NCBI GenBank assembly: GCA_963971285.1
Contig: OZ020244.1
Coordinates: 19,592,001-19,656,000, forward strand
From: Astropecten irregularis
Lineage: Eukaryota; Echinodermata; Asteroidea; Paxillosida; Astropectinidae
DNA length: 64,000 nucleotides
Direction of reading: 5' to 3'
The translations under genes were made by a program, and so were the position numbers. Under the pieces are notes generated by a model. It was not told where the DNA came from, searched no databases, and saw only the letters and a list, made by a program, of their open reading frames with translations. Shown in pieces: positions 11,623 to 34,545 of this stretch (position 1 is the first letter of the stretch; each line of letters begins with the position of its first letter).

Positions 11623-13613
11623 CATGTCATATTCCTCCATTCTATAGTGTGTTTATCAATTACGATATCACTGAAGTTTGAAGATAAAGGGAAAAAAATG
11701 TGTCTTTTTGCAAATGTTAATCAATCTTCTTAAAGCTGTTTTTTCCCGTGTTCTGTGTTTAATTAATGTTCCTGGCAATGTTGTTGGACGAAAAGGGAAT
11801 GCAAATGATAAACCAAAGTCTAACAAAAACAGGATATTTATTTTTGTATAATTCTAACCAAATAGAGCTGCATGTAGGCAGTTTTAATATTGTGTTATAT
11901 AGATATGTAGAGCTAGCTTCATGAACCACAGGACAATCATATTTGTTATAATTACCCTTTTGATTGAAAACAATTACTATTATACTTTATTGTTTGTTCT
12001 TTATTTTTGCCTGTTTGCTTTTGGGGTGTTTTTATAAGACTTAGGTGCTACTGTGATGTCCAATCACTTAGGCAGTATTGGTCTGCATTTCAAGCAAAAA
12101 CTAATCGAGGGCAATGTACGTAAGATGTTTTAGTATATTGTATTCTATGTACCTCTGTAAGGTTATTTTAAACATTGTACTTGCGTATATTAGTACATAA
12201 TTAATAACATGCTTGATAAGGTGAGTTTATTTCATCTTTGTGTACAGATATATTTTTTGTTTTGCCTTCATATAAAGTATATATTTTTGTTGCTGCGGAA
12301 ATTTCTTCTCACTTGTCTTTTGGATTTTACTGTACATCCTGTCTTTAACTGAAAGCTAAGTTTATCTTGTCATGTTAATAGATTAAATATCCATTGTAAT
12401 GTTTTCTTAAACCCATGTGAAATCAAAATGTAGTTATATCATAGAGTGGTGTGTATTTAAATTTCAGCCCAAAACTGAAGATAATATTGGCTTTTACCTT
12501 AATTGTATTCTTAATCTGTTTATACTTAGAGTTGCTCATTCCTGCTTTTATTACTGCATTATTTAAATGAAAGCTTGCTTGGTATAGTGAGGGTATATAT
12601 TGGTTACATGTAATAGGGCTGTATGCGGATGAACACTATGGGTGATCTTTGTACTTGCTGGAAAGGAAAGTTAAAAGAGGACACAGCAGTCAGGATTGAT
12701 GTTGTAACAGCACTAAAGCATGCTGCCCAACACCAATCCCAACCACTGCATCCTCAGTTATCTGTAACAGGTCACTCCACTTCTCAACAGGGGTGTCAAA
12801 GTTACAATGGTGCATCTTGGGGCGAACCTGTAAACCTATGGCTGTACCACTCTTAAAGTTAAAACAAATAATAAAGCGGGGGTGTCCCTTATCTGTAAAT
12901 GAAGGAGGGACCTAATTTATACATAGAAAAATGTTTCATTTTTATTCAAAACTAAACTTCTTTGTGAATGTATGATGGTTATAGGACATAAAATGACACA
13001 AACTGCAATGTATGCTGCACTAACTGACTATTGCACCAACTTAGGTTTGATGTCTTTGTGCAGAGTAAGATTAAGGCTATTTTTCTTATTTATCAGGGTT
13101 TTTTAAGGGTGGGGAAGGAACTGGTGCTAGTACTGCCAAAAATATCCCATGCTTTGTGAGACCAGTCCATACTGGACAGCAAAGATAACGCTGCTTACGG
13201 CACAAGATAGCTTACTCAGCCCAAAAAGTGAAGTATCATTTGGCTGCCATTTTGAGTATGAAACAGAGCTTTTTCTGATGTTATTAACATCAAATTCAAT
13301 TGTTGTAAAGCGAAACTTTCACCTGAATAATTTTTATATTAGATTTCTCAGGTTAAAATCTGATTTCAGACTTTTTTTTTGGATTTCAGATTTTTTTTCT
13401 CACAGGCTGTGTACAAAAGTATAGGAGATTTTCAGATTTCATACTTTTTTATGCTCCCTAGTGTCAGCTGTTTTCAGACACTTATCATTGGTCAATCTCA
13501 TCCCCGAATTCGGCCAGAATCACGATCAAATGAAAATGAGTAAATTTGGCTCACTAAAATGGCCGCCTGTGCGTACTTCATCATGCGCGTGACTTTGGAA
13601 GAGTATAGGCTAT

Positions 13614-13723
13614 GGGCCTGTTTGTTTAATGCAAAGGATCCCTGATTTTGGGATCCACGTCCTATGCAGGGTACGCTAAAACGGGATCCGGATCCGCAGG
13701 ATTCGCCATAAACAAACAGGCCC
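13614..13723. repeat. MITE family C copy with TAT target duplication
   Basis: It begins gggcctgtttgtttaatg and ends cataaacaaacaggccc, and is 110 bp long. It is flanked by TAT at 13611-13613 and 13724-13726. The interior is itself nearly palindromic (aaggatccctgattttggga / gggatccggatccgcagga). Confidence 0.85.
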
Positions 13724-15927
13724 TATGTTGCGCAGCTATAGAATCTTTGCTGTATAGTGTACTGAGTGACTGGACAAAGCATGGGCATATTTTTTCACCA
13801 TGTTGCCTTGCTCAATTCCGTGAAGAAATCCTGAGTGGATAGCCAGGGCTACTACATAATAATACACTCCTCATGGCTGTCTCTCCCACGTGTACTCAAG
13901 ATGAAATCTTCATTTGTCAGCTATTTCAATGGCCTTCATCCTTCCCTTTCATTGCCCCCTTCTCAAGAGAAATGTCATTCAGAACTTTTAATCTGTAAAA
14001 TTGGAAAGGGAGTTCCGGACTAACATTACAGCAGCACAAGAATAACAAGGAATGGCACACAGGCTTGTGGGCTTTTCTTCAAGTGAGGGAAAAATGTCAA
14101 GGCTGTCCCCTCACTGTTTAGGTGTACTAGTGCAATGTTCAGTATTTTCATTTCAAAGGATTGGGATCACTAGTTTTAAAAAGAAAAATCACACGACTTC
14201 ACTGACTTGCATCAAATACTTGTTATATAATTTAGGGTTTTAGCCTAAGTCAAACAGTAACTGGTCTCTTTATGCACCACGTGCATGTTCTTCCATAGGG
14301 AGACTTTGTTAATGGTTCAGTGTCGAAGTTGAACTTGTAAACACATGATAATTTTCAACGGTTTTTCCCCATTCTTTTTCATATTCACCAACCCGGTCTC
14401 TTCTTTATAGTTATAAAACTATACAGGAAAAATACTGAAAAAATAAATAAATAAGTGGCTATGGTTTCAAGGGATGTTCTGACAAAAAATAAATGCCATT
14501 TTCACAAACGAAATTATTTTTCTCTTTTTACAGGACCATTGGTGTATCCCTTCTGCATAAGATGTATTTTATTATATGGAAGTATCAGTCCTTGTCAGTA
14601 GTTTTCTGGTGTCATAAATTGGTTTGCTAGATTATTGAGCATTATTCGTCATACTATATGATTATTGTATCATGTCACACATTGCTGACACAAATGTGAA
14701 TACGGTTTATTTGAGTACTTTATTTGTATATATAGTTTGTAATATATAACAGAGGGATGTCTATTTTTAACTCCTTGCTGTTAAGTAAGTAATGTGATGT
14801 TGTTGAATATTCTAAGTGAAGTGTCAGAAATTCTTTAATCATTGTGCAATGACTGGACGGGCAACAGAGGAAGGAAGGACAGTCTATAAGTAAAATTCTG
14901 TAACTAATTCTTTTGGGAGACACTCATTTGTCTGAGGTATGATCCTGAAAACCAAAAAGTTTATTTTTCTGCAGTTGAATTTTACTGGCAATTAGATGCA
15001 ATATTTGCCATTTGTTTTAGGTTTTAAAGTAATAGTGATAGATAGATATATACATGTATAACATATTCCTTAACGGGCTAATTAACAGATAATGAGCTCA
15101 TTACTAATGTGCACAAGGTAAGCAAAATAGGGACTAAAGATTCTCCTTGTAAACAAAACATTTAAAAGAAAGAAAAACACTTCACTAACCAATAGCCATA
15201 AGTTTTTGTTTTTTTCAGGATACACTTGATTATTTTTTTTACTTGGTATCCATGCTGACATTCAGCCAGTTCCCTGTCCCATGTGTCATTTGCTTTATCA
15301 GATTGGTTGCACATCATATTGGCATGATTGAAGAGAAAGACTTGGGTTTTATGAACTCTGCATAGTGCATACTCTACACATTGCATTTATTCATAGTCAA
15401 GAATTTAAACATTGAAAAAATTTCCATACACAGACAACACTTAGCACCCTGTGCTTTAAAGGTAATATCATACTTTGGTTTTTGTCAAAGAAATGCAGAT
15501 GAATGGGCAAAAATATTAAGACATATACAGTAACAATCATCTGTGAAAAATTCGGTCCCATATGTACGGTGCCCACTTTTTGAGAAAACAATGAAAAACG
15601 GCAACAGTATTTCTTAAGTCTTTTCTCTTTTATTATTGATCTTTTAAACGATTAAAAAGATTCTTGGTCATTGTTTTACTCTTTTCTGGAGAAATACAGC
15701 ATTTCAGGCGGAAAAATGTATGTTTCTACCACCACCATCTTCATACCCTATATAAAGTTATACGTAAATCTGTGAACATTTCTGTTTTGGTTTCTTACCA
15801 AAGTATGATACTACCTTTAACACTATGGGACTGGACTGAACAATTCTTAATGTTTGCTTCATGTTCAAATAAGTAAGTAAATGCTTCCGGTGGCGGTTTT
15901 CATAGTTTACTTGAAGTAAACCATCTT

Positions 15928-16227
15928 GGCCCACTTTCATGGAATCCGTTACGGCCTATTTTTATGCTAACGGGCACTGCTACGCGTGAAATCTATTTCA
16001 TGGAATCCGTAAGCAAGACTCTCCGTTAGCGAAGAATTTCTAGGGTAACCATCATCATTTTCTGCTAACGGGCTGTCATATGCATTCTGCACAAATTCCT
16101 TGCTTACCGTTACCGGGTACCAAAAAGGAAACTCTTCCGTGAAATACGCTAACCGTAACAACAAAAAATCTGCTACCATAAGCGAAGAATTTTTGCTAAT
16201 GGTAACGGATTCCATGAAATTGGGCCC
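15928..16227. repeat. Foldback element, 300 bp (CATGGAATCCGTTAC ends)
   Basis: Left end: ggcccactttcatggaatcc, gttacgg. Right end: ggtaacggattccatgaaat, tgggccc. The interior repeats related words (ccgttagcgaagaatttc, ccataagcgaagaattttt, gctaacgggc) in both orientations. The minus-strand 117-residue ORF over it is not supported as a gene. Confidence 0.75.
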
Positions 16228-17187
16228 TGGTTTATTGTTATTGAAAAGTGTACAAACAAAAGCTTGACCATGCAGTGAGAAAGAGTTACTAATTAATGAT
16301 TCCAAAGTTAGGAACAACATCCATTTTCACACACGGTGTGCACACAATTGCCAAATTTCTCAGTTGCTAAATCTTTGCCAAAGATTGTTCATACTTTTCT
16401 TGTATGAACTGCAAATGACCATGTGACCTCTGTATTTCGGCAGCCAGTATTTCATCCTATGGATGGAAACTGTATTTGCCTGTTGTCATAGTAACCTAGA
16501 CCTATTCAGGTTTAGTGAACAGCCAACCAAAATGTAAACAAGGTGAGGATCGCGGCAAAGTGACATCGAAGGACTAATTATGATATTGTGAGAGTTAATT
16601 GTTCATTGAATGTTATGTTAAAACAAATTATTAATATTAACCTTTATGTTGTACAAGTAGTTGAGTAATATACATGGGTTATGTGTCCCAAGTGTACTGT
16701 TTATGAGTAACCCAGAGAAACTCAAAAGAGTGAATAAAGTGCCCATTGTCTTAACAGAACATTCTTTTATTTGGGTTTTCTTTGCACATTTTGATTTCGT
16801 TTACTTCGGCCATTAACCAGGCTGTATATAGAACATGAGAAATATCCAGGCCATAAAGAACTCAGGGTTTATAAGTCATAGGGGTGCACCCAAGTAAATA
16901 GTCCCAAAATAGGGCACTGGACCTCCTGCCTGGACTCTGGGCTTCCATTTGTGACCATTTGTGATGCAATTGGGTGAGAAAGTGGGTTTATTTCAGCCGC
17001 TTTGCAGAGGGATGTTTTTTTTTAAATGGCTTCTTTGACTGGAGTGATCCATACCTTGTTTTAGGGTGGTCAGCTGAGAATGAGTATATCTCAAAAATTC
17101 AAAAGAAAAGAAGATGAAAGGTGACATGTTCATCATCATTTGTCTGTGCAACCTAAACGCCTGTGAGACACCTTTAATTGTACCAAC

Positions 17188-17235
17188 AAAGGGCAGGATA
17201 GCTCAGTTGGTAAACTGAATTGCACCACTGCTGTA
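17188..17235 (+). repeat. SINE S1 head fragment
   Basis: The phrase gggcaggatagctcagttgg, taaactgaattgcacc matches the A-box region of family S1. No convincing B box follows in register, so it is a fragment. Confidence 0.4.
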
Positions 17236-17385
17236 TAGCCTCAGACATTCCTCAGGTTCTAAAACTGTCAGCAATACTGAAACTAACATTAACACATTGT
17301 ATTGAGTTAGGCTGGTTTGTGCCTGTCTAATATTGAGCATTGTTGTGTGCAATATTCAACTCTAGTAGGGAAGGGTTCTTCAACA

Positions 17386-17399
17386 GCGCCCTCTGTTGA
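17386..17399 (-). promoter_or_regulatory. CTCF-like motif
   Basis: Plus strand gcgccctctgttga; minus strand TCAACAGAGGGCGC. It matches about 12 of 14 positions of the vertebrate CTCF core CCASYAGRKGGCRS. It lies between MFSD4 and DPM3. Binding is inferred, not shown. Confidence 0.3.
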
Positions 17400-17759
17400 C
17401 CATTTGTGGGCAAGTACCAGGGTAGTCAAAATGCAGCAGTTCACATCATGAGAAATTTAATTCCTTACAAAGTAAGTATTCAGTTATTACACAGACATAC
17501 ATATTTTTATTTGGAATCTACATTTACAGCACAATGCTACAGTGACCCCCAAAAAAACAACCCACCAATTTGACAATAATCATAATCTTTGCACCAGTTT
17601 TTGTTCTTTTCACCAACTGGGATTATTAGACAAATCACAGAGTTCGTCCGGCTGGGCCATGTGTGCATGTGTCGATCAAAAACCAAAATTTTCAGCAATT
17701 TTCAGTGTTACCAGTTCTTCATCATGTACTGTAATCGGTGGTGTATTAAATTTAATACA

Positions 17760-17885
17760 AGTGATAAACTGCTGCAAACTGCTCATCAGCAAAATGACCT
17801 GAAATTTATAAAATGCTTGAGAGTTAGGAGGGCCTGATGAGTTTCGATCCTAGCAGGATCTTTATCGAAGGCTATATGTATTAAA
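17760..17885 (+). repeat. Dispersed family E unit with its flank
   Basis: The order is tgctcatcagcaaaatgacc, tgaaatttataaaatgcttg, agttaggagggcctga, tcgatcctagcaggatc and ttatcgaaggcta. The same order, inverted, is seen at 58920-59030. This gives the single-copy form of the unit amplified at 3310-3845. Confidence 0.7.
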
Positions 17886-18608
17886 TTTAACGGAACCCAA
17901 CAGGATTACACACCACCGTGACCTTTTGAGGAAGTGTAGGTAAGGGATTGGTATGGATAAACAACATGGTTTATTTTCAATCTAAAAACTTCATGTATAC
18001 GTAACAATCTTCCTGTGAAATATTTAATAGCAATCAACATTAAACACGATATGATGGGAATCACAATAGTGTGCACAAAGTTCAGTATAAATGCACAAAG
18101 CACTATTTATTTGTTTTCGCACAAAATATGAACGCTGGATTTTTTGAAAATGTTCACAGGTTTCTTACATGATATTCCTTTTGAAAAATGGAATGAATGA
18201 GCTCCCCCCCAAAAAAAAAAAAAAAAAAAAATTAAAACCCAATATGTCCAATATAAAACAGTTTTCTTTAAACAGCAGTGTATGGCTATCATGATCCTGT
18301 GAGAAAGAAGTTACACACTGATCGCTGTATAATGATTTGCTTAATTTATCCCTTCTCTTCTGTGCATAATTACAGGCTACAGTGTTCAAGTACAACCTTG
18401 TGCCCAGGGCTTCGTTGGTATGCAGCACAATAGGGTGGATACTATTTCAAAGGCCCTGAGCCTGAGGATGATTAAGGTAATTACCCCATGATACACTTTA
18501 CTTCAGCCCAGTGATGCCATTGCCTCCCATCCAATGAAATAGTCATAATCTATTATTAGGAAAAATACTGTATTGTTCTCAGGTTGCAGCATTGCTGTGA
18601 GTATCGTT

Positions 18609-18800
18609 AAAATGATCCCTGGGATATAGCAGTATGTGCATGGTTTCATTGCTTCTGACTGCCAAACGAACAAAGATAATTGACTATTGGGGTCACCACC
18701 AACGTAGGGCAGCTCTGTTGGTAGAGCGCCTATACGGCATTCAGAAGGTCAACGGTTCAAATCCCGCGCTAGTTAATTTTTCTTTTTTCACCTTTCAATG
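18609..18800 (+). repeat. SINE-like family S1, most complete sense copy
   Basis: In sense orientation the order is: aaaatgatccctgggat; gtttcattgcttctgactgc; caaacgaacaaagataattg; gggcagctctgttggtagag (A box); ggttcaaatcccgcgc (B box); then ttaatttttcttttttcacc. The conserved non-tRNA body therefore lies 5' of the tRNA-like part, the reverse of a standard tRNA SINE. Confidence 0.75.
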
Positions 18801-18985
18801 ATCAGGAAAAATGAGATTTAATTATAAGAATCATCTTACATAATACCGATTGAAAACTTATCAAATCATTTGAGACTTCGGAAAACCTCCAAAATCTTTG
18901 CCTCAAGACCTGGGACACCATCGCTGATGATGATCCGTCATCTGGAAGTCCAAGCCAACGTGTATGTACCGTAGTCACTTTTGTG

Positions 18986-20584
18986 TCACGTGAACTTGAA
19001 TCCTTTGTTTTTCAAATCTTTTCTGGCTTCCTCGATTTCCTACAAGCAGAGAAGACAACAATTTATGACAGTTAACACTAACCATGCTCAGTACAACAGA
19101 TTCCAACTGTTTTTACTGCTTGTTGGACACTGTTGGATTGAGCAGTTAACAGATGGTTTATAGTTATTTCAGAGTTGGATTTGTTGGATTCAGCAGTCCA
19201 GTGCAGAACAGCCACTAGTTATTTCAGAGTTGGATTTGTTGGATTCAGCAGTCCAGTGCAGGGCAGCCAGTAGTTATTTCAGAGCTGGATTTGTTGGATT
19301 CAGCAGTCCAATTGCAGGACAGCCAGTAGTTATTTCAGAGCTGGATTTGTTGGATTCAGCAGTTTGGCCTCCCACATTTTTAGCAAATGTTGGACTCGGT
19401 TGAATTGAGCATGGCACCACTGAATTATTGTTCTGCATGAAAATGTTGAGCTTTTATTCGTGTGGCAAGTTAAAAATCAACTTGTTTCAGAATGCGGCCT
19501 TCATAAATATATATACCGGTACATCACATGATACATACCAGTACATAAACAATGTGATATGTTTTATTGGTCATTCTATGTGGGGTCAAGGTTTGCTTGT
19601 GTTGTAGTTTGTTCATTTTTTTTTTATTTTGATTACTAACCTTTTTAAGAGATTCTGCTGCTTCTTCACAATCATTAAATGTTGCCACACGGTAACCGAT
19701 GGTTGCTAACGAGAAGCACTGCACATCAAAAACAAAATATAATTATACAAATTTTTTTTGACAAATTGTAAATCTATTACATGTACAACTTCCACTCAAA
19801 AAATATCATAAACCATCCCCAACTTCAGAACAATTTTTACGACAAACCTTCCCGAATTTGATCAAAAGTATTCCTAAATGACATTTTCTGAAAATCATTC
19901 ACAAGTTGGGTCATTAAGCCCCACATAAGGAGCCTGGTTCATATTGCCAAGAACTCTATTTAAACTCCTACAATACATGGAAATGGATAAGTTAAGGTTA
20001 ATGCTAACTGCTTATATTCTTTTTAAAGGGACAACAATAAGATAAAGCCTGGAATTTGACGGGGGCTATGACCTTCGTTGGCCTGGTTCTTGGCCTTGGT
20101 GCCCCTTCAAATATTTCCATAGACATTATGATTTTCACATGGAAGTGCCCCTTGCAATGGAAAAGTGGCCTTGCCCCTTTCAAAACCAGATTCCAGGCCT
20201 GTAAGATTTCTAAAAATGGTATTAAAGTAAAACTGACTTATGAACATTATTTCAAACAAAACAATAAATCTGAAACATACCCCAAAGACTATCAGTAAAT
20301 AGACAGGCAGCTGAAAAATAACAAGAAATGCAAATTATTAGAATTATTTATAAATTATTTTGGTAAATGTTTTTAAAATATGGTGCAGTGGTCGACGTGC
20401 ATGCATAAACTCATCAGTAATAAGAAACAAATCTTAAACCATATCAATTTGTAACCAAATAACTTACTGGTACGATGACTTCCTTGATCCTGGCATCGAC
20501 AGAGACGAGGTCAAATACAAAAACACTCCACACACTGGCAAAGAGTACTAAAGCTGACAGCCACTGAACCAATTTAGTTGCCAT
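18986..20584 (-). CDS. DPM3: Dolichol-phosphate mannosyltransferase subunit 3
   Basis: Four minus-strand exons are seen: 20584-20468 (start MATKLVQWLSALVLFASVW), 20310-20281 (a 30-nt exon, LPVYLLIVFG), 19718-19641 (CFSLATIGYRVATFNDCEE ...) and 19039-18986 (EIEEARKDLKNKGFKFT, stop). All have AG acceptors and internal GT donors, and every junction is phase 0. The total is 92 residues, the same length as human DPM3. The GYRVATFxDCExAA motif and the C-terminal coiled segment are diagnostic. DPM3 is the small ER membrane subunit that tethers and stabilises the catalytic DPM1, so that dolichol-phosphate-mannose is made for N-glycans, O-mannose and GPI anchors. Two N-terminal membrane helices (about residues 5-25 and 37-58) fit this. 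A 5' UTR acceptor (ctttctttag) lies just upstream, near 20610. A 55-bp minisatellite sits in the last intron. Confidence 0.95.
19161..19365. repeat. Minisatellite, 55-56 bp unit, 3.7 copies
   Basis: The unit runs: tagttatttcagagttggat, ttgttggattcagcagtcca, gtgcaggacagccag. Copies begin at 19161, 19216, 19271 and 19327 and are nearly identical, which points to recent expansion. It lies in the last intron of DPM3. Confidence 0.9.
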
Positions 20585-22990
20585 GTTGATGATGACTGTC
20601 AAAGTATCTAAAGAAAGAAAATAAAAAAAACATTTTGATTGATTTCAAGCAGAGTACAGAATGTAATAACTACGAATATCAAATCTTGTAACAACTGTGC
20701 ATCCACATCCCCCACCTTCCAATGGTTTGACTAGGTAATCTGCTAAATGACCCAAGCATTCAAACAAATGCTTAATTAAAATTGGAAGCCAGATCAATGC
20801 AATTGAATAAAGCCCATAATTTATGACATTGAGTGCCTAGATATTGGACTGCCTTTATTGGTTCAAAATAGCACTAGTTAGGCCATAAAAAAAAAATTGT
20901 TGTATTGGCGTAACCCGCCTGACCCAAAAATATGCCCCGACCATATACATTTTTTTAAAAAGCGCTGAAAACAAAGCGGCAAGTTGTATGGTTTTTAAGA
21001 CAATAAGCTGCCAGGATTGTTTAATCTTAGTATGCAGTACATCAAAGAAGCATCACATCTGTATTTGTCTGAGGACAAACTATGACTTGACAATGGCAGT
21101 CATACTGAACACGAATCTGCTTCTTTACAAAAATACGTGGGAAAACAATTCTGAATCATGACTTGATGTCTCGACGACCAAGGGTTTGTGCGTGATTTGT
21201 CTGTAGCTTGCGCCACCTACATGTTGGTTTTCATCGGTTGTCAAGTTCACGAGAATGAAAGAACCCGGATATCCGCGCTGATCTATTATAGTATTGTTAA
21301 ACTAATATTTAGTACACACTATCCTATACTAATTATCCTGCAGTTATCGGTTTTCGCTCCGATAACAGGAAAGTTTCTCAAAAATGGAAACAAAATGGAA
21401 TGTCAGAAAATCACTCCTCACACCTTTCAACTTGACACTCCCAGATTATTATCTGTAAAAATCCTCGAAGTTCAAGTCTTTTCTTTGAAAATATTGTCCG
21501 TCATTTACAGGGATACCAATTCCGCTATGTAAACGTGACGTCATGTGTTTTCACCCCCTTAGCTGAGCGGCAAAGTTCATTGACATCGGGGTAGCTATGG
21601 CGCACCAAGTCACTCAAAAAACGGCTGGAATATTGTCCTGACTCGATTCTTCTTACTGGGTCAATTGAGTTTATTTTAAAAAGGTTCTAAAACAGTCTTG
21701 ATTCCAAGATTGTGAATTATAGATAATTTATCAACAATATCATGCATGACATATTTAAAGGCAAATAAAATTAAATATAATTGTTTATCTTGATGCGAAA
21801 TATTATCACAGCATTTCTCATAATATCTGGCATCATTATGAGAGGCCTAAACATGGATACATCAGTTTATCAAAGGTAAAATTTAAAGGAGAAAAACAAA
21901 ACACTGTCACTCCGGTTACAGAAAGACTTTAACACTTTTGTCTCATTGGCATGCCAAAAAAACCCAGATCGCAACAGGGTCACATGACCTGCCGTCTCAC
22001 ATCTGAAGAATGAAAGTTGTTTGAGCAGATGACAGTTAAGTTTGGAATATTTGACCACAGATTGTGTCTTTTATAAACGTTTGAACATTAGCCTTAAAAT
22101 GCATTAGTAATATACATTATACACCCAAAACCACCTAGTATTTTAACTTTTGAGTATCACTCAGGACTGGAAACTTTATTCTCAACATCCTGAATGTCGG
22201 AGATAGCCCTGAGTGTAGTCATCACTTCATGCATACTGATCACAAAGAATCTCGCACGATCTCGCGGTAAACGGGAGTCGAATTTGGGGAGCGAAAACAC
22301 ATGTCGGGTGAAAACACATGACCGGACGATACTATTGGCCTAATTGGGAAAAAAAGGGGTTGAAACATTGAGCACTGTTCAAAAATTGCGCTGTAAATCT
22401 TATTGCACAATTTTACGATTGCGCAGGAGATTTAAAATTGTGTTGTTTGTGCAAAGTTTAAAACAAAATTTGCACTCAACAATGTCAAACTCAAGCAAGT
22501 GGGGGGGCGTGGACAATTCTCAAGTCCGCATGCAGCAAGTGCAGTGAACTGTGTGTGAAGTAAACATTAAAAATAAATTTGACAGGAAATTTTAACATTT
22601 GACAAAACTTGGGTCATCCATTCGAGTACAACTGATCACAAGTCAGCAAGAGCTTAACATTACACAAAGCATCGTTTCCCCTCAACTGATCAAAATGCAA
22701 TACACACCACTTGAGTTTTTTGCAAAGTTGAATTTCACGGAAGAATTCGTCTCTGCATATCGCAAGCTGCTAGCTGCAGTACGTGTACGAAATGGTGCAA
22801 TTCGTCTGGGGCAAAGAATGGTGTTGCGATGCATACACGTGGGCATAAGTCTAGGTACCAGGTTTAAACTTATCTTCGTCTTGCGTCTAGAAGCAAGCTG
22901 TTGGTAATACGCGGAAATTAATTTATTCGGCGTGGAACCCGACTATATATTATGAATATTCATGAGTTTCGGAATTTTGTGTGAACCAAA
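20585..22990. promoter_or_regulatory. Head-to-head intergenic region of DPM3 and PMPCB
   Basis: These 2.4 kb lie between two divergent start codons and must hold both promoters and the DPM3 5' UTR intron. A perfect CRE-like TGACGTCA is at 21537-21544. The 22900-22990 stretch before the PMPCB ATG is moderately AT-rich (tatatattatgaatattcat). No coding exon is recognised. ORFs at 21188-21532 and 22599-22907 have no recognisable protein features. Confidence 0.45.
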
Positions 22991-33700
<10,710 letters not shown>

Positions 33701-34193
33701 CGATAGCCCACTGGACACATTGTGGAGTTACACAACACTCCGATTCCATGTGTAGAAAGTGGACACCTGCTGTTCGGAGCCAATAACCGTTATGTTGTGC
33801 ATTTTTAGCATTGTTTGGAATAGATTGTACAGGGGGAGGGGGTTGAACAACGGCAAGAGTTGTATTTCCAGTTTTATTTATGAAGAATTACATCAAATAA
33901 GGACTTCTATGTCAGTCTAGAAATTTATTTAAAGAAATCCGTTTTCATGGTCATTGTTTTTTGGCCAAGCATTGCAAGCCTTTTTGGTAACGTCCAAGTA
34001 GTAAGCAATTTTGTTCCCAAAACTTTCTTTTTTTTAATTGTTGATTGCTTTACTTTGAGAAATCCACCCTTGATTTGGTTGTACAGAGTTTCTCAGCCCG
34101 CTAAGAACTTGGACGATCTGTGGAATTGTTTCCAGCTAAGGATGTTTTTTTTTTCAGGAACTGCTGAGCAATTAAAGTTATACATGTATACAA

Positions 34194-34199
34194 AATAAA
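34194..34199 (+). terminator. Candidate PMPCB poly(A) signal
   Basis: AATAAA in atacaaaataaaccg lies about 500 bp after the stop codon. A t-rich stretch (gtttttgagtaaagtaattttt) follows. Other AATAAA words occur further on, so the choice is provisional. Confidence 0.4.
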
Positions 34200-34499
34200 C
34201 CGCCACAAAATGAATGTTTTTGAGTAAAGTAATTTTTGTGTTAATTACAAAAAGAGTCAGATATGAAATTGTCACAAAAAAGATTGAAATTCTATAATTG
34301 GGTTGAATTTTTGGAGGAATAGGGGTGATTTGTTGTGTATAGAAAAAGTTTTCACCAATATACCATACCATACCACCAGTTTATAACGCTCTCAAGGAGT
34401 GAACGGGCTGTGCATGACGATTAGGGTACATGTGTACAATTGTCAGTTGGTTTCAGCAAGCACCCTGAGCAAAGAGATTTGGCAATATAGAGAGGTGCC

Positions 34500-34545
34500 C
34501 ATCGTAGGGCTTGATAACCCAGATGGTAGAGTGCTGGTATATTTA
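34500..34545 (+). repeat. SINE S1-like head fragment
   Basis: The phrase cgtagggcttgataacccag, atggtagagtgctgg matches the S1 A-box region (tagggctggatagctcagttggtagagc). No B box is seen. Confidence 0.4.

Larger units (their letters stand above)
9902..18985. other. Convergent intergenic region between MFSD4 and DPM3
   Basis: This region holds the 3' UTR of MFSD4 (end not determined) and that of DPM3 from the other side. No conserved coding exon was found. Possible plus-strand poly(A) signals include AATAAA in gtgaataaagtgcccattg near 16731-16740. Repeats recognised here are listed separately: 10987-11252, 11375-11622, 13614-13723, 15928-16227, 17188-17235, 17760-17885 and 18609-18800. Confidence 0.6.

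Noticed and set aside
12623-12856. 77-residue ORF
   Set aside because: Lies in the AT-rich region after MFSD4, with no recognisable domain or splice context.
15967-16320. 117-residue minus-strand ORF
   Set aside because: Covers the foldback element at 15928-16227; the reading frame is a by-product of its inverted words.
18700-18780. tRNA gene
   Set aside because: A and B boxes are present, but the cloverleaf stems do not pair well and the same unit with its body occurs in five other places, so it is a SINE.
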